From Sulfurovum sp. (GTDB lineage: Bacteria > Campylobacterota > Campylobacteria > Campylobacterales > Sulfurovaceae): a stretch of DNA of 7,875 nucleotides. The translations under genes and the position numbers were made by a program. The notes below the pieces were generated by a model. That model saw nothing but the letters and a program-made list of their open reading frames with translations, did not search any database and was not told where the DNA came from. Within the stretch, counting starts at the first letter, position 1, and each line of letters starts with the position of its first letter. Of the stretch, positions 1 to 6,467 are shown piece after piece. The DNA is taken from positions 1-7,875 of the forward strand of contig QNZV01000149.1 of assembly GCA_003978395.1 (NCBI GenBank). Reading direction: 5' to 3'.

Positions 1-771
1 AAAGATAGAGAAGATTTAGAGAAGGTGTTTATGCAGTATCTACCTGATGTTGTGATTCACGCTGCTGCGTATAAACATGTGCCTCTTTGTGAAGAGAATA
101 TTGAATCGGCTGTTGAGAATAATGTATTTGGTACAAAAAACGTGATTGATTTATCGGTAAAGTATGAGGCAAAGAAATTTGTACTTATCTCTACGGATAA
201 GGCTGTACGCCCTACCAATGTGATGGGAACAACCAAGCGTATCTGTGAACTCTATGCTCATGCTGTTCCATCAAACAAAACAGAGATAGTTGCTGTACGT
301 TTTGGAAATGTTTTGGGGAGTTCTGGTTCTGTTATTCCTAAATTTCAAGCTCAAATAGAAAATGGTCAAAATATTACAGTAACTCATCCTGATATTACAC
401 GTTACTTTATGATGATTCCCGAAGCGTGTCAACTGGTACTTCAATCAGCCTCTATAGCCAAAGGTGGAGAGCTATTTATACTCGATATGGGAGAGCCTAT
501 AAAAATTGTTGATTTGGCAAAGAGAATGATAGAGCTATCAGGTCGTGATGATATAAAAATAGAGTTTACAGGTTTACGTGCAGGAGAGAAACTTTATGAG
601 GAGTTACTCATAGATGATGCTGATTTAAAAACAGAGTATGACTCTATTTTGGTCTCTAAAAATCCACCAGTAGATTATCAAGAGCTTATCTCTAACTTAG
701 AAGATTTAAAAATAGAGAATAGATTAAAAATTTTAAAAAAGATTGTTCCAGAATTTAACCATAATAAGTAG
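1..771 (+). CDS. NDP-HexNAc 4,6-dehydratase, membrane type (PglF/WbpM/CapD family), C-terminal part
   Basis: Open from the first base to TAG at 769-771, so the 5' end lies outside the window; 256 residues are visible. It is the C-terminal catalytic part of an extended SDR enzyme. In visible-codon numbering it shows HAAAYKHVP (20-28), STDKAVRPTNVMGTTKR (64-80), RFGNVLGSSGSVIP (100-113) and LRAGEKLYEELL (192-203). Met75 with Lys79 (MxxxK) replaces the usual SDR YxxxK. This marks the large membrane-bound dehydratases (PglF, WbpM, FlaA1-like long forms, about 570-650 aa) rather than soluble PseB. Family knowledge: these convert UDP-GlcNAc to a UDP-4-keto-6-deoxy sugar for N-glycan, capsule or O-antigen. 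The N-terminal membrane helices and the GxxGxxG motif would lie upstream. GTG at 25 is only an internal codon. The exact product stereochemistry and gene name cannot be told from this fragment. Confidence 0.9.
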   Translation, partial: KDREDLEKVFMQYLPDVVIHAAAYKHVPLCEENIESAVENNVFGTKNVIDLSVKYEAKKFVLISTDKAVRPTNVMGTTKRICELYAHAVPSNKTEIVAVRFGNVLGSSGSVIPKFQAQIENGQNITVTHPDITRYFMMIPEACQLVLQSASIAKGGELFILDMGEPIKIVDLAKRMIELSGRDDIKIEFTGLRAGEKLYEELLIDDADLKTEYDSILVSKNPPVDYQELISNLEDLKIENRLKILKKIVPEFNHNK

Positions 772-788
772 GTTCGGTAACACCGAAC
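772..788 (+). promoter_or_regulatory. Perfect intercistronic hairpin upstream of kpsF
   Basis: GTTCGGT (772-778), loop AAC (779-781), ACCGAAC (782-788): a perfect 7-bp inverted repeat with a 3-nt loop. It starts one base after the dehydratase stop codon and ends 3 bases before the kpsF Shine-Dalgarno. There is no T-tract after it, so it does not look like an intrinsic terminator. It could be an mRNA processing or stability hairpin, a translation-modulating structure next to the ribosome site, or a weak operator. Its GC content stands out against AT-rich surroundings. Function is inference. Confidence 0.5.
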
Positions 789-802
789 ATCTAGGAGAGA
801 CT

Positions 803-1747
803 ATGAATATAAACCAAATAGCCAAAGATGTATTTAGTATAGAGTCAAAAGCGATATTAAACCTATCGAATCAATTAACAGTTGATTTTGAAAAATCAGT
901 TCAAACTATTTTAGACTCACAAGGAAAGCTTATTATCTCTGGCATGGGGAAATCAGGTATTATTGGTAAAAAAATAGCAGCTACCATGGCAAGTACTGGA
1001 ACTCCAAGCTTTTTTTTGCATCCTGCCGAAGCGTATCATGGTGATTTGGGGATGATAGAAAAAGAGGATAGGGTACTTTTAATCTCTAACTCTGGAGAGA
1101 CAGATGAGGTGTTAAAGCTTATACCTTTTTTAAAAGAACAAGGGAATACGATTATAGCGATGAGTGCAAATAGTAACTCTACGTTGGCTAAAAATGCAAC
1201 GTATCATCTGAATGTTAAGGTAGAAAAAGAGGCTTGTCCTCTACAGTTAGCACCAACCTCATCAACTACAGCTACTTTGGTAATGGGCGATGCTTTGGCT
1301 ATTGCTCTGATGAATCTTAGAGACTTTCAAGAGAGAGATTTCGCACAGTTCCACCCAGGAGGAAGTTTAGGTCGACGACTCTTAACAACCGTTTCAGATG
1401 TGATGAAAAAAGATAATCTACCAATTGTTGCTATTGATAGCTCTATTCAAAATATTATATCTACTATTTCAGAAGCACGTTTAGGTTTGGTAGTCGTGAT
1501 AGATAATGAAACCATTCAAGGGATTATTACCGATGGAGATATACGCCGTGCTATGGAAGAGTCACAAGAGAGATTTTTTAGCTTAACTGCTCTAAAATTA
1601 ATGTCTAAAAATCCTAAAATGATTGAGGGTAAAGAGAAGTTAACAGTAGCACAAGAACTCATGACTAAATCAAAGGTCAACTCTCTATTGGTAGTAGAAA
1701 AGAACTCTTTTATTGGTGTGGTTCAAATTTATGACTTAGGTGTTTAA
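803..1747 (+). CDS. kpsF: D-arabinose-5-phosphate isomerase (KpsF/KdsD)
   Basis: A cytoplasmic enzyme that interconverts D-ribulose-5-phosphate and D-arabinose-5-phosphate, the first step of Kdo synthesis. Start: ATG at 803 follows AGGAGA (793-798). An in-frame ATG at 743 lies inside the previous gene without a ribosome site and would add 20 unrelated residues. The 314-aa length fits the family (about 315-330). The SIS domain spans roughly residues 38-175 with GMGKSG (47-52), HPAEA (73-77) and FHPGGSLGRR (183-192). Two CBS domains follow (about 197-255 and 265-314). Lys50, His79, Glu102, Glu143 and His184 sit at a constant offset of 9 from the E. coli KdsD residues K59, H88, E111, E152 and H193 as I recall them, so the active site looks intact. 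Placement in a capsule locus suggests the capsule-dedicated paralogue KpsF rather than the housekeeping KdsD, but sequence alone does not separate them. Confidence 0.95.
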   Translation: MNINQIAKDVFSIESKAILNLSNQLTVDFEKSVQTILDSQGKLIISGMGKSGIIGKKIAATMASTGTPSFFLHPAEAYHGDLGMIEKEDRVLLISNSGETDEVLKLIPFLKEQGNTIIAMSANSNSTLAKNATYHLNVKVEKEACPLQLAPTSSTTATLVMGDALAIALMNLRDFQERDFAQFHPGGSLGRRLLTTVSDVMKKDNLPIVAIDSSIQNIISTISEARLGLVVVIDNETIQGIITDGDIRRAMEESQERFFSLTALKLMSKNPKMIEGKEKLTVAQELMTKSKVNSLLVVEKNSFIGVVQIYDLGV

Positions 1748-1758
1748 TAGCTTTTTGA

Positions 1759-1764
1759 TATAAT
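1759..1764 (+). promoter_or_regulatory. Candidate promoter -10 box upstream of ugd
   Basis: A perfect TATAAT sits 40 nt before the ugd start, preceded by a T-run (1752-1756, in CTTTTTGA). This fits the epsilonproteobacterial vegetative promoter, where a -10 box and upstream T-rich periodicity replace a defined -35. No TTGACA-like hexamer lies at the usual spacing; that region overlaps the end of kpsF. In such AT-rich DNA a chance match is possible, but this lies in one of the two widest intergenic gaps of the window. Confidence 0.45.
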
Positions 1765-1804
1765 AAAAAATATTAATATTAAAACAAGAAAGAGAATATA
1801 GTAT

Positions 1805-2974
1805 ATGAAAATTGCAATAGCAGGTACAGGATATGTTGGTCTATCCAACGGAATTTTATTGGCACAACAGAATGAAGTTGTGGCTTTAGATATTATCCCA
1901 TCAAAAGTAGAGATGCTTAATCGTAAAGAGTCTCCTATTGAAGATGTGGAGATAGAAGAGTATTTAAAAAATAAAAAATTAAATTTTAGAGCGACACTTA
2001 ATAAAGATGAAGCCTATCAAGATGCAGATTTTGTTATTATTGCTACCCCTACAGATTATGATACGGTTACGAATTACTTTAATACCTCTTTGGTAGAGTT
2101 AATTATTCGAGATGTTATCGCTTTTAATCCTAAATTGACAATGGTTATAAAGTCAACCGTTCCCGTAGGATTTGTAAAAGAGATGAGAGAGAAATATAAG
2201 ACACAAAATATTATTTTTTCGCCAGAGTTTCTAAGAGAGGGAAAAGCTCTTTATGACAATCTCTACCCTTCACGAATTATTGTGGGAGAAGTCTCTAAAA
2301 GAGCAGAAATTTTTGCAAACTTATTGAAAGAGGGTGCGATTAAAGAGAATATAGATATTTTATTTACAGACTCCACCGAAGCCGAAGCGATTAAGCTTTT
2401 CTCAAACACCTATTTGGCGATGCGTGTTGCTTATTTCAATGAGTTAGACTCTTATGCAGAGACTCATGGATTAAATAGTAGACAAATTATAGAAGGTGTT
2501 GGGCTTGACCCTAGAATTGGTACACATTATAATAACCCCTCTTTTGGCTATGGTGGATATTGTCTCCCTAAAGATACCAAACAGCTAAAAGCCAACTACA
2601 AAAATGTTCCAAGCTCTCTCATTGGAGCAATAGTCGATGCAAACAGTACACGTAAAGATTTTATAGCCGATTCAATTATTGCTAAAAATCCAAAAATTGT
2701 AGGTATCTATCGCTTGGTTATGAAGAGTGGTTCTGATAACTTTAGAGCCTCTGCAATACAAGGGATTATGAAACGGATAAAAGCCAAGGGTATCGAAGTT
2801 GTTGTTTATGAGCCTGTTTATCAAGAGAAAGAGTTCTTTAAGTCTAAAGTTTTGAATAATTTAGAAGAGTTTAAAAAAATAGCAGATATTATTGTGGCAA
2901 ATAGGCTTTCTGAAGATATATTGGATGTTAAAGACAAAGTCTATACACGAGATATTTTTAATAGTGACGCGTAG
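1805..2974 (+). CDS. ugd: UDP-glucose 6-dehydrogenase
   Basis: Oxidises UDP-glucose to UDP-glucuronate with two NAD+, supplying GlcA to capsule or related glycans; cytoplasmic. It has 389 aa, matching the short bacterial Ugd class (E. coli, about 388). The N-terminal Rossmann domain has GTGYVGLS (7-14). Catalytic-region motifs are KSTVP with Thr118, FSPEFLREG with Glu141 and Glu145 (138-146), EAIKLFSNTYLA with Lys197 and Asn201, and GYGGYCLPKD (248-257) with the thiohemiacetal-forming Cys253 and Asp257. The C-terminal UDP-binding domain ends with YTRDIFNSDA. All key residues are present. ATG at 1805 gives the Rossmann motif at the standard distance. Only a weak purine-rich ribosome site (AAGAAAGAGA, about 1786-1795) precedes it. 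It lies 57 nt after kpsF and 12 nt before galE, so it is probably co-transcribed with galE. Confidence 0.96.
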   Translation: MKIAIAGTGYVGLSNGILLAQQNEVVALDIIPSKVEMLNRKESPIEDVEIEEYLKNKKLNFRATLNKDEAYQDADFVIIATPTDYDTVTNYFNTSLVELIIRDVIAFNPKLTMVIKSTVPVGFVKEMREKYKTQNIIFSPEFLREGKALYDNLYPSRIIVGEVSKRAEIFANLLKEGAIKENIDILFTDSTEAEAIKLFSNTYLAMRVAYFNELDSYAETHGLNSRQIIEGVGLDPRIGTHYNNPSFGYGGYCLPKDTKQLKANYKNVPSSLIGAIVDANSTRKDFIADSIIAKNPKIVGIYRLVMKSGSDNFRASAIQGIMKRIKAKGIEVVVYEPVYQEKEFFKSKVLNNLEEFKKIADIIVANRLSEDILDVKDKVYTRDIFNSDA

Positions 2975-2986
2975 AATAGGATAGAT

Positions 2987-4006
2987 ATGAAAATTTTAGT
3001 AACAGGTGGAGCAGGGTATATTGGCTCTCACACCTTAATTTTATTAATAGAGTCGGGATATGAAGTTGTCGTGTTTGATAACTTTTGTAATGCTTCAAAA
3101 GAGAGTATTAAGAGAGTTGAAAAACTTGTTCATCAAAGTATAGAGGTAATAGAGGGAGATATTCGTTCAAGAGCGAACCTGCAAGAAGTTTTTGATAAAC
3201 ATAAAATTGATGCTGTGATTCACTTTGCAGGGTTAAAAGCTGTAGGGGAGTCTGTAGCACAACCTTTGAAATATTATGATAACAATGTCAATGGAACAGC
3301 CGTTCTTTGTGAAGTGATGGCTAAAAATAACTGTAAAACCATTATTTTCTCCTCTTCTGCTACGGTTTATGGAGACCCTGCAACCACTCCTATTTTAGAA
3401 GATTTTCCACTCTCTGCAACCAACCCTTATGGTCGTTCTAAACTAATGGTTGAAGAGATATTAAGAGACTTATATGTTTCAGATAATGAATGGAGAGTGG
3501 TTCTTTTACGTTACTTTAATCCAGTTGGGGCTCATGAATCAGGAACAATAGGCGAAGACCCAAATGGGATTCCTAATAATCTAATGCCTTTTATTGCTCA
3601 AACTGCTGTAGGAAAACGTGAAATTCTTTCTGTTTTTGGAGATGATTATGAGACGATTGATGGCACAGGGGTTCGTGATTATATTCATGTGGTAGATTTG
3701 GCACAAGGACATGTGAATGCTTTGGATAGAGTTGTAAACTTTAAAGAGCCAATGACTATCAATTTGGGTACAGGACAAGGCTATTCTGTTTTAGAGATGA
3801 TTCAATCTTTTGAGAAAGCATCAGGGAAAAAAGTACCCTATCAAATAGCTCCAAGAAGAGCAGGAGACATTGCTACTTGTTTTGCAGATCCTACTTATGC
3901 TAAAGAAGTTTTAGGATGGGAAGCCAAAAAAGGTATTGATGAGATGTGTGCAGACTCTTGGCGATGGCAATCGAATAATCCAAATGGATATAGGGGGCTA
4001 ATATAA
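2987..4006 (+). CDS. galE: UDP-hexose 4-epimerase (GalE/Gne type)
   Basis: Interconverts UDP-Glc and UDP-Gal, and possibly UDP-GlcNAc and UDP-GalNAc. It has 339 aa, matching E. coli GalE (338). This extended SDR has GGAGYIGSH (7-15, NAD binding), D31 at the end of beta-2, SSSATVYG (122-129) with the catalytic Ser, and Y148-x3-K152. It also has RYFNPVGAHESG (175-186) and RRAGD (290-294), which contacts UDP. Cys298 occupies the position of E. coli Tyr299 and human Cys307, the residue controlling whether N-acetyl sugars fit. Cys predicts relaxed, bifunctional (Gne-like) specificity. ATG at 2987 is preceded by AGGA (2978-2981). The stop codon TAA is part of ATAA, which overlaps the probable start of the next gene. 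Confidence 0.95.
   Translation: MKILVTGGAGYIGSHTLILLIESGYEVVVFDNFCNASKESIKRVEKLVHQSIEVIEGDIRSRANLQEVFDKHKIDAVIHFAGLKAVGESVAQPLKYYDNNVNGTAVLCEVMAKNNCKTIIFSSSATVYGDPATTPILEDFPLSATNPYGRSKLMVEEILRDLYVSDNEWRVVLLRYFNPVGAHESGTIGEDPNGIPNNLMPFIAQTAVGKREILSVFGDDYETIDGTGVRDYIHVVDLAQGHVNALDRVVNFKEPMTINLGTGQGYSVLEMIQSFEKASGKKVPYQIAPRRAGDIATCFADPTYAKEVLGWEAKKGIDEMCADSWRWQSNNPNGYRGLI
3992..3997 (+). promoter_or_regulatory. Shine-Dalgarno deciding the rlpA start
   Basis: AGGGGG lies inside the last codons of galE, 5 nt before ATA at 4003. It matches AGGAGG with one position becoming a G-U wobble. In this AT-rich window a purine run of five G is rare. Its spacing points to 4003 as the rlpA initiation codon, with translation coupled to galE termination. 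Confidence 0.5.
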
Positions 4007-4767
4007 AGAAGATATTACTTTTTTTCATCTTTAGTTCACTACTGTTTGCTCTATCTAAAAAAGATAGAATTATAAAAAACTCTCTATACCCCTATACGGT
4101 AAAAGGAATTACCTACTATCCTCATAAAGTCTCTGTAGGAGAGACCAAAGAGGTCAAGGCTTCATGGTATGGAGAGTATTTTCATGGGCGTAAAACAGCC
4201 AATGGAGAGATTTATGATATGTATGGGTACACTGCTGCCCATAAAACATACCCTTTAGGAACAGTTCTTCTAATTACCAATCCTAAAAATGGAAAATCTT
4301 TAAAGGTTAAAATAAATGATAGAGGACCCTTTTGGAATGATAGAGAGATAGATTTATCTATGGGTGCAGCTGAGTTTTTAGGAACAAAACAAGCAGGTGT
4401 AGCAAAAGTAAAGTACAAAGTCATCTCTGTCCCCTCTATTGCTAACTCTTTTGTTCCTATCAAAGGAAAAGCTCCTCTGCATCCAAGGTATAATCTAGGA
4501 TATATAGCCAGTAGTTACTCTTCTATCGGAAAGAATACTAAAAATATCTCTATTGAAATAGGTACTTTTTTCAAAAAGAGAGAGGCTCAAAAATATTTAA
4601 AAAAGTTAAAAAAGTATCTGCCTAAAGCCTATGTTTTTGAAAAAGATTATAATTATAAGATTAAATTCTCTTTAGTAGCAGATGAAAATATTGTAACGAA
4701 GCGACTTAAGAGATTAAAAAAACAAGGTTTAATTTCAGGATATGGCTTATGCTGGACTTATAATTAA
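4003..4767 (+). CDS. rlpA: RlpA-like septal lytic transglycosylase with SPOR domain, apparent ATA start
   Basis: RlpA-family enzymes cleave glycan strands of peptidoglycan stripped of peptides; this copy should act in the periplasm. From 4003 the protein is 254 aa: a signal peptide (KKILLFFIFSSLLFALS, about 2-18, no lipobox Cys), then a YTVKGITYYP linker (31-40). A double-psi beta-barrel follows (about 51-142) with ASWYGEYFHGRKTANGE (53-69), AAHKT (78-82; His80), NDRGPF (105-110; Asp106) and EIDLS. A C-terminal SPOR domain (about 183-254) has IEIGTFFKKREAQKYLKKL and ends in GYGLCWTYN. The frame is open from just after TAG at 3991-3993 and holds no ATG, GTG or TTG before ATG 4219. That ATG would delete the signal peptide and half of the catalytic domain. 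ATA at 4003, behind AGGGGG, overlaps the galE stop (ATAA). The alternative is a recently disabled start codon. Its place between galE and kpsM is unusual for rlpA. Confidence 0.8.
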   Translation: MKKILLFFIFSSLLFALSKKDRIIKNSLYPYTVKGITYYPHKVSVGETKEVKASWYGEYFHGRKTANGEIYDMYGYTAAHKTYPLGTVLLITNPKNGKSLKVKINDRGPFWNDREIDLSMGAAEFLGTKQAGVAKVKYKVISVPSIANSFVPIKGKAPLHPRYNLGYIASSYSSIGKNTKNISIEIGTFFKKREAQKYLKKLKKYLPKAYVFEKDYNYKIKFSLVADENIVTKRLKRLKKQGLISGYGLCWTYN

Positions 4768-4793
4768 TAATTTTTAAATTAAGATTGATACTA

Positions 4794-4799
4794 TATAAT
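4794..4799 (+). promoter_or_regulatory. Candidate promoter -10 box upstream of kpsM
   Basis: A perfect TATAAT lies 30 nt before the kpsM ATG, in the 62-nt gap after rlpA. An AT-only stretch (about 4759-4782) lies upstream, with TTTTTA (4771-4776) near the -35 distance. A TTGATA at 4785 is too close to act as a -35. This fits an epsilonproteobacterial housekeeping promoter driving the export genes kpsMT-lipoprotein-kpsED separately from the sugar genes. Confidence 0.5.
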
Positions 4800-4829
4800 T
4801 CTACCTATTGAAAGGAAAAGTGCAAATTA

Positions 4830-5609
4830 ATGGAAAAAAGAAGTTCACTTAAAATATTTTTAGCTGTACTAAATGCACTTTTTTTAAGAGAGTTAAGTAT
4901 GCGTTTTTCATCTGGACGTATGGGGATGTTTTGGACTTTTTTTGAGCCATTTTTTCAAATTCTTATATTTGTTCTTATCAAAATGGTACTTTTTGGTGCA
5001 GGAGAGAGTAATTTTGATTTCGCTGTTTTTTTAGCATTAAATTTTACAGCATTTCATATGTTTAAGAATATTGTTATTAAGTCTACTGCATCTTTCAAAG
5101 CAAATAAAGCACTTTTCTTATACAAACAGGTAAAACCTATTGATACGATTATTGCTCGTAGTTTAGTGGAAATCTTTATAACCTCTATTATTATTTCAGT
5201 GTTTCTTTTTTTAGGTTTTTACTTTGATTTTGATATGCAAGTAAAAGATTTAACGATGGTTACTTTAGGATTTATTCTATTAATTATCTTCTCTTTTTCA
5301 TTGGGAGTTTTTATGGCTGTACTCAATGTTTTTGTGGATAGTGTTGGTAAATTGATTAATTTTTTTATGACTGCATTAATGTTTGCTTCAGGTGTCTTTT
5401 ATAGTGTAGAGATGTTGCCTCTGGAAGTACAAACATTATTATTTTATAATCCTCTAGTTCATTTTATGGAGATGATTCATGGTTTTTACTTTTATGCTTT
5501 AGATGATAAGTTTGTCTCGTATGAGTATATATTTGTTTGGACTCTCTCACTGCTCTATCTTGGATTATGGCTCTATATTAAGCTTGAAAAAAAGATTATC
5601 TCATCATGA
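4830..5609 (+). CDS. kpsM: Capsule polysaccharide ABC exporter, permease subunit KpsM
   Basis: The inner-membrane permease of an ABC-2 polysaccharide exporter; two copies pair with two KpsT to move the lipid-linked capsule chain across the inner membrane. It has 259 aa, as expected (E. coli 258). It shows the family signatures ALFLRELSMRF (16-26), FWTFFEP (34-40), YKQVKPIDTIIARSLVE (98-114) and YNPLVHFMEMIHG (206-218). Hydrophobic segments fall at about 36-56, 62-80, 111-131, 143-168, 174-195 and 231-251, giving six membrane spans. ATG at 4830 is supported by family alignment, although the purine-rich AAAGGAAAAG (4811-4820) puts its AGG core a rather long 14 nt upstream. The TGA stop overlaps the kpsT ATG as ATGA, so the two subunits are translationally coupled. 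Confidence 0.95.
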   Translation: MEKRSSLKIFLAVLNALFLRELSMRFSSGRMGMFWTFFEPFFQILIFVLIKMVLFGAGESNFDFAVFLALNFTAFHMFKNIVIKSTASFKANKALFLYKQVKPIDTIIARSLVEIFITSIIISVFLFLGFYFDFDMQVKDLTMVTLGFILLIIFSFSLGVFMAVLNVFVDSVGKLINFFMTALMFASGVFYSVEMLPLEVQTLLFYNPLVHFMEMIHGFYFYALDDKFVSYEYIFVWTLSLLYLGLWLYIKLEKKIISS

Positions 5610-6268
5610 TAGAGTTAAAAAATGTATCAAAATCCTTTAAAACAAAGCATGGTCGAAAATATATTTTAAAAGATATGTCCATTGTTATTCCTTCTGATAA
5701 AAATATTGGAATTTTAGGAAGAAATGGAACTGGTAAATCAACAATTATGCATATGTTGGGACAAATAGAGTTTCCTGATAAGGGTACAATAACTTCAGAT
5801 AAGAGTTTCTCTTGGCCTTTGGGACTTCGTGGTGGGTTTGTAGGAAACATGACAGGAAAAGCAAATATTAAATTTGTTTGTAGACTCTATGGTAAATCAG
5901 CAAAAGAGATTAAAAAAACAGTAGAGTTTGTAAAAGAGTTCTCGGAATTAGATGACTATTTTGATATGCCTATTAAGACATACTCTGCAGGAATGAAGTC
6001 AAGGCTGAGTTTTGGGCTTAGTCTCTCTTTTGATTTTGACTATTTATTAATTGATGAGACACTCTCTGTTGGTGATGCACGATTTCGTAAAAAATCAAAA
6101 GAGGCACTGTTAAAAAAAATTGAAACATGTAATGTGCTTTTAGTTTCTCATGATATGGGAACACTTAGGGATATATGTGATGTTGGAATCGTTGTAGACA
6201 AGGGTAAAATGAGTTATTTTGATAATATAAATAATGCAATTGCTGAATATGCGGCTATTAATAAATAA
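5606..6268 (+). CDS. kpsT: Capsule polysaccharide ABC exporter, ATPase subunit KpsT
   Basis: The cytoplasmic ATPase that powers KpsM. It has 220 aa, typical for KpsT (about 219). Walker A is GRNGTGKST (38-46). The capsule/O-antigen ABC signature is YSAGMKSRL (126-134), which replaces LSGGQ. Walker B is YLLIDE (146-151) with catalytic Glu151, the D-loop is SVGD (154-157), and the H-loop is His182 in SHD. The WPLGLRGGF stretch (70-78) in the Q-loop region is typical of polysaccharide exporters. It lacks the extra C-terminal carbohydrate-binding domain of Wzt-type ATPases, consistent with export of a Kdo-linked capsule rather than O-antigen recognition. It starts in a 4-nt overlap with kpsM. Confidence 0.96.
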   Translation: MIELKNVSKSFKTKHGRKYILKDMSIVIPSDKNIGILGRNGTGKSTIMHMLGQIEFPDKGTITSDKSFSWPLGLRGGFVGNMTGKANIKFVCRLYGKSAKEIKKTVEFVKEFSELDDYFDMPIKTYSAGMKSRLSFGLSLSFDFDYLLIDETLSVGDARFRKKSKEALLKKIETCNVLLVSHDMGTLRDICDVGIVVDKGKMSYFDNINNAIAEYAAINK

Positions 6269-6280
6269 AAGAGGTATCTA

Positions 6281-6457
6281 TTGAGAAAATCTTCCATTAT
6301 ATTTATCATGATATATATATACACTGGATGTACTCATCCTAAATCAACTATTTTGGCTAAAAAAATAGATAATAAACAGTTATCTTGTAGTCAAGAAGCC
6401 AAACCTAAAAGTTTACAATTTTTAGAGCAACAGTATCGCTGTACAAGTGAAAAGTAA
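6281..6457 (+). CDS. Small predicted lipoprotein between kpsT and kpsE, TTG start
   Basis: A 58-residue reading frame starting at TTG 6281, 6 nt after AAGAGG (6269-6274) and ending at TAA 6455-6457. The protein starts (M)RKSSIIFIMIYIYTG with Cys17. This is a short positive n-region, a hydrophobic core and a lipobox-like YTG|C, although the -3 position is Tyr rather than the usual Leu. The mature part of about 42 residues is polar and has two more cysteines (Cys36 and Cys54) that could form a disulphide, ending in RCTSEK. It fills the gap between kpsT and kpsE almost exactly (12 nt after kpsT, 10 nt before kpsE), which supports it being a translated operon member. I do not recognise a family. 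A role as a small accessory of the trans-envelope capsule exporter is inference from position only. Confidence 0.6.
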   Translation: MRKSSIIFIMIYIYTGCTHPKSTILAKKIDNKQLSCSQEAKPKSLQFLEQQYRCTSEK

Positions 6458-6467
6458 GGAGAATATT

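Noticed and set aside
743..802. Longer kpsF start at ATG 743
   Set aside because: It lies inside the upstream dehydratase gene, has no ribosome site, and adds 20 residues unlike the family. ATG 803 has AGGAGA at good spacing and matches known KpsF N-termini.
1769..1780. AATATTAATATT palindrome before ugd
   Set aside because: Pure A/T and expected by chance in this composition; no second half-site or known operator pattern.
3581..3778. Minus-strand frame of 65 codons within galE
   Set aside because: A shadow of a strongly conserved gene, with no ribosome site or recognisable domain.
4212..4463. Minus-strand frame of 83 codons within rlpA
   Set aside because: It lies opposite the conserved RlpA barrel and has no independent coding evidence.
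4219..4767. rlpA beginning at ATG 4219
   Set aside because: This would remove the signal peptide and the ASWYG...FHGRKTANGE half of the catalytic barrel, which are intact in the same frame upstream.
4764..4782. Possible terminator after rlpA (TTAAT ... ATTAA)
   Set aside because: The stem is only 5 AT pairs with a 9-nt loop and no following T-tract, so it is too weak for an intrinsic terminator.
4785..4790. TTGATA as the -35 box of the kpsM promoter
   Set aside because: Only 3 nt separate it from TATAAT, far from the required 16-18.
5596..5850. Minus-strand frame of 84 codons opposite the kpsM/kpsT junction
   Set aside because: A shadow of the KpsT Walker A region; no family or start signals.
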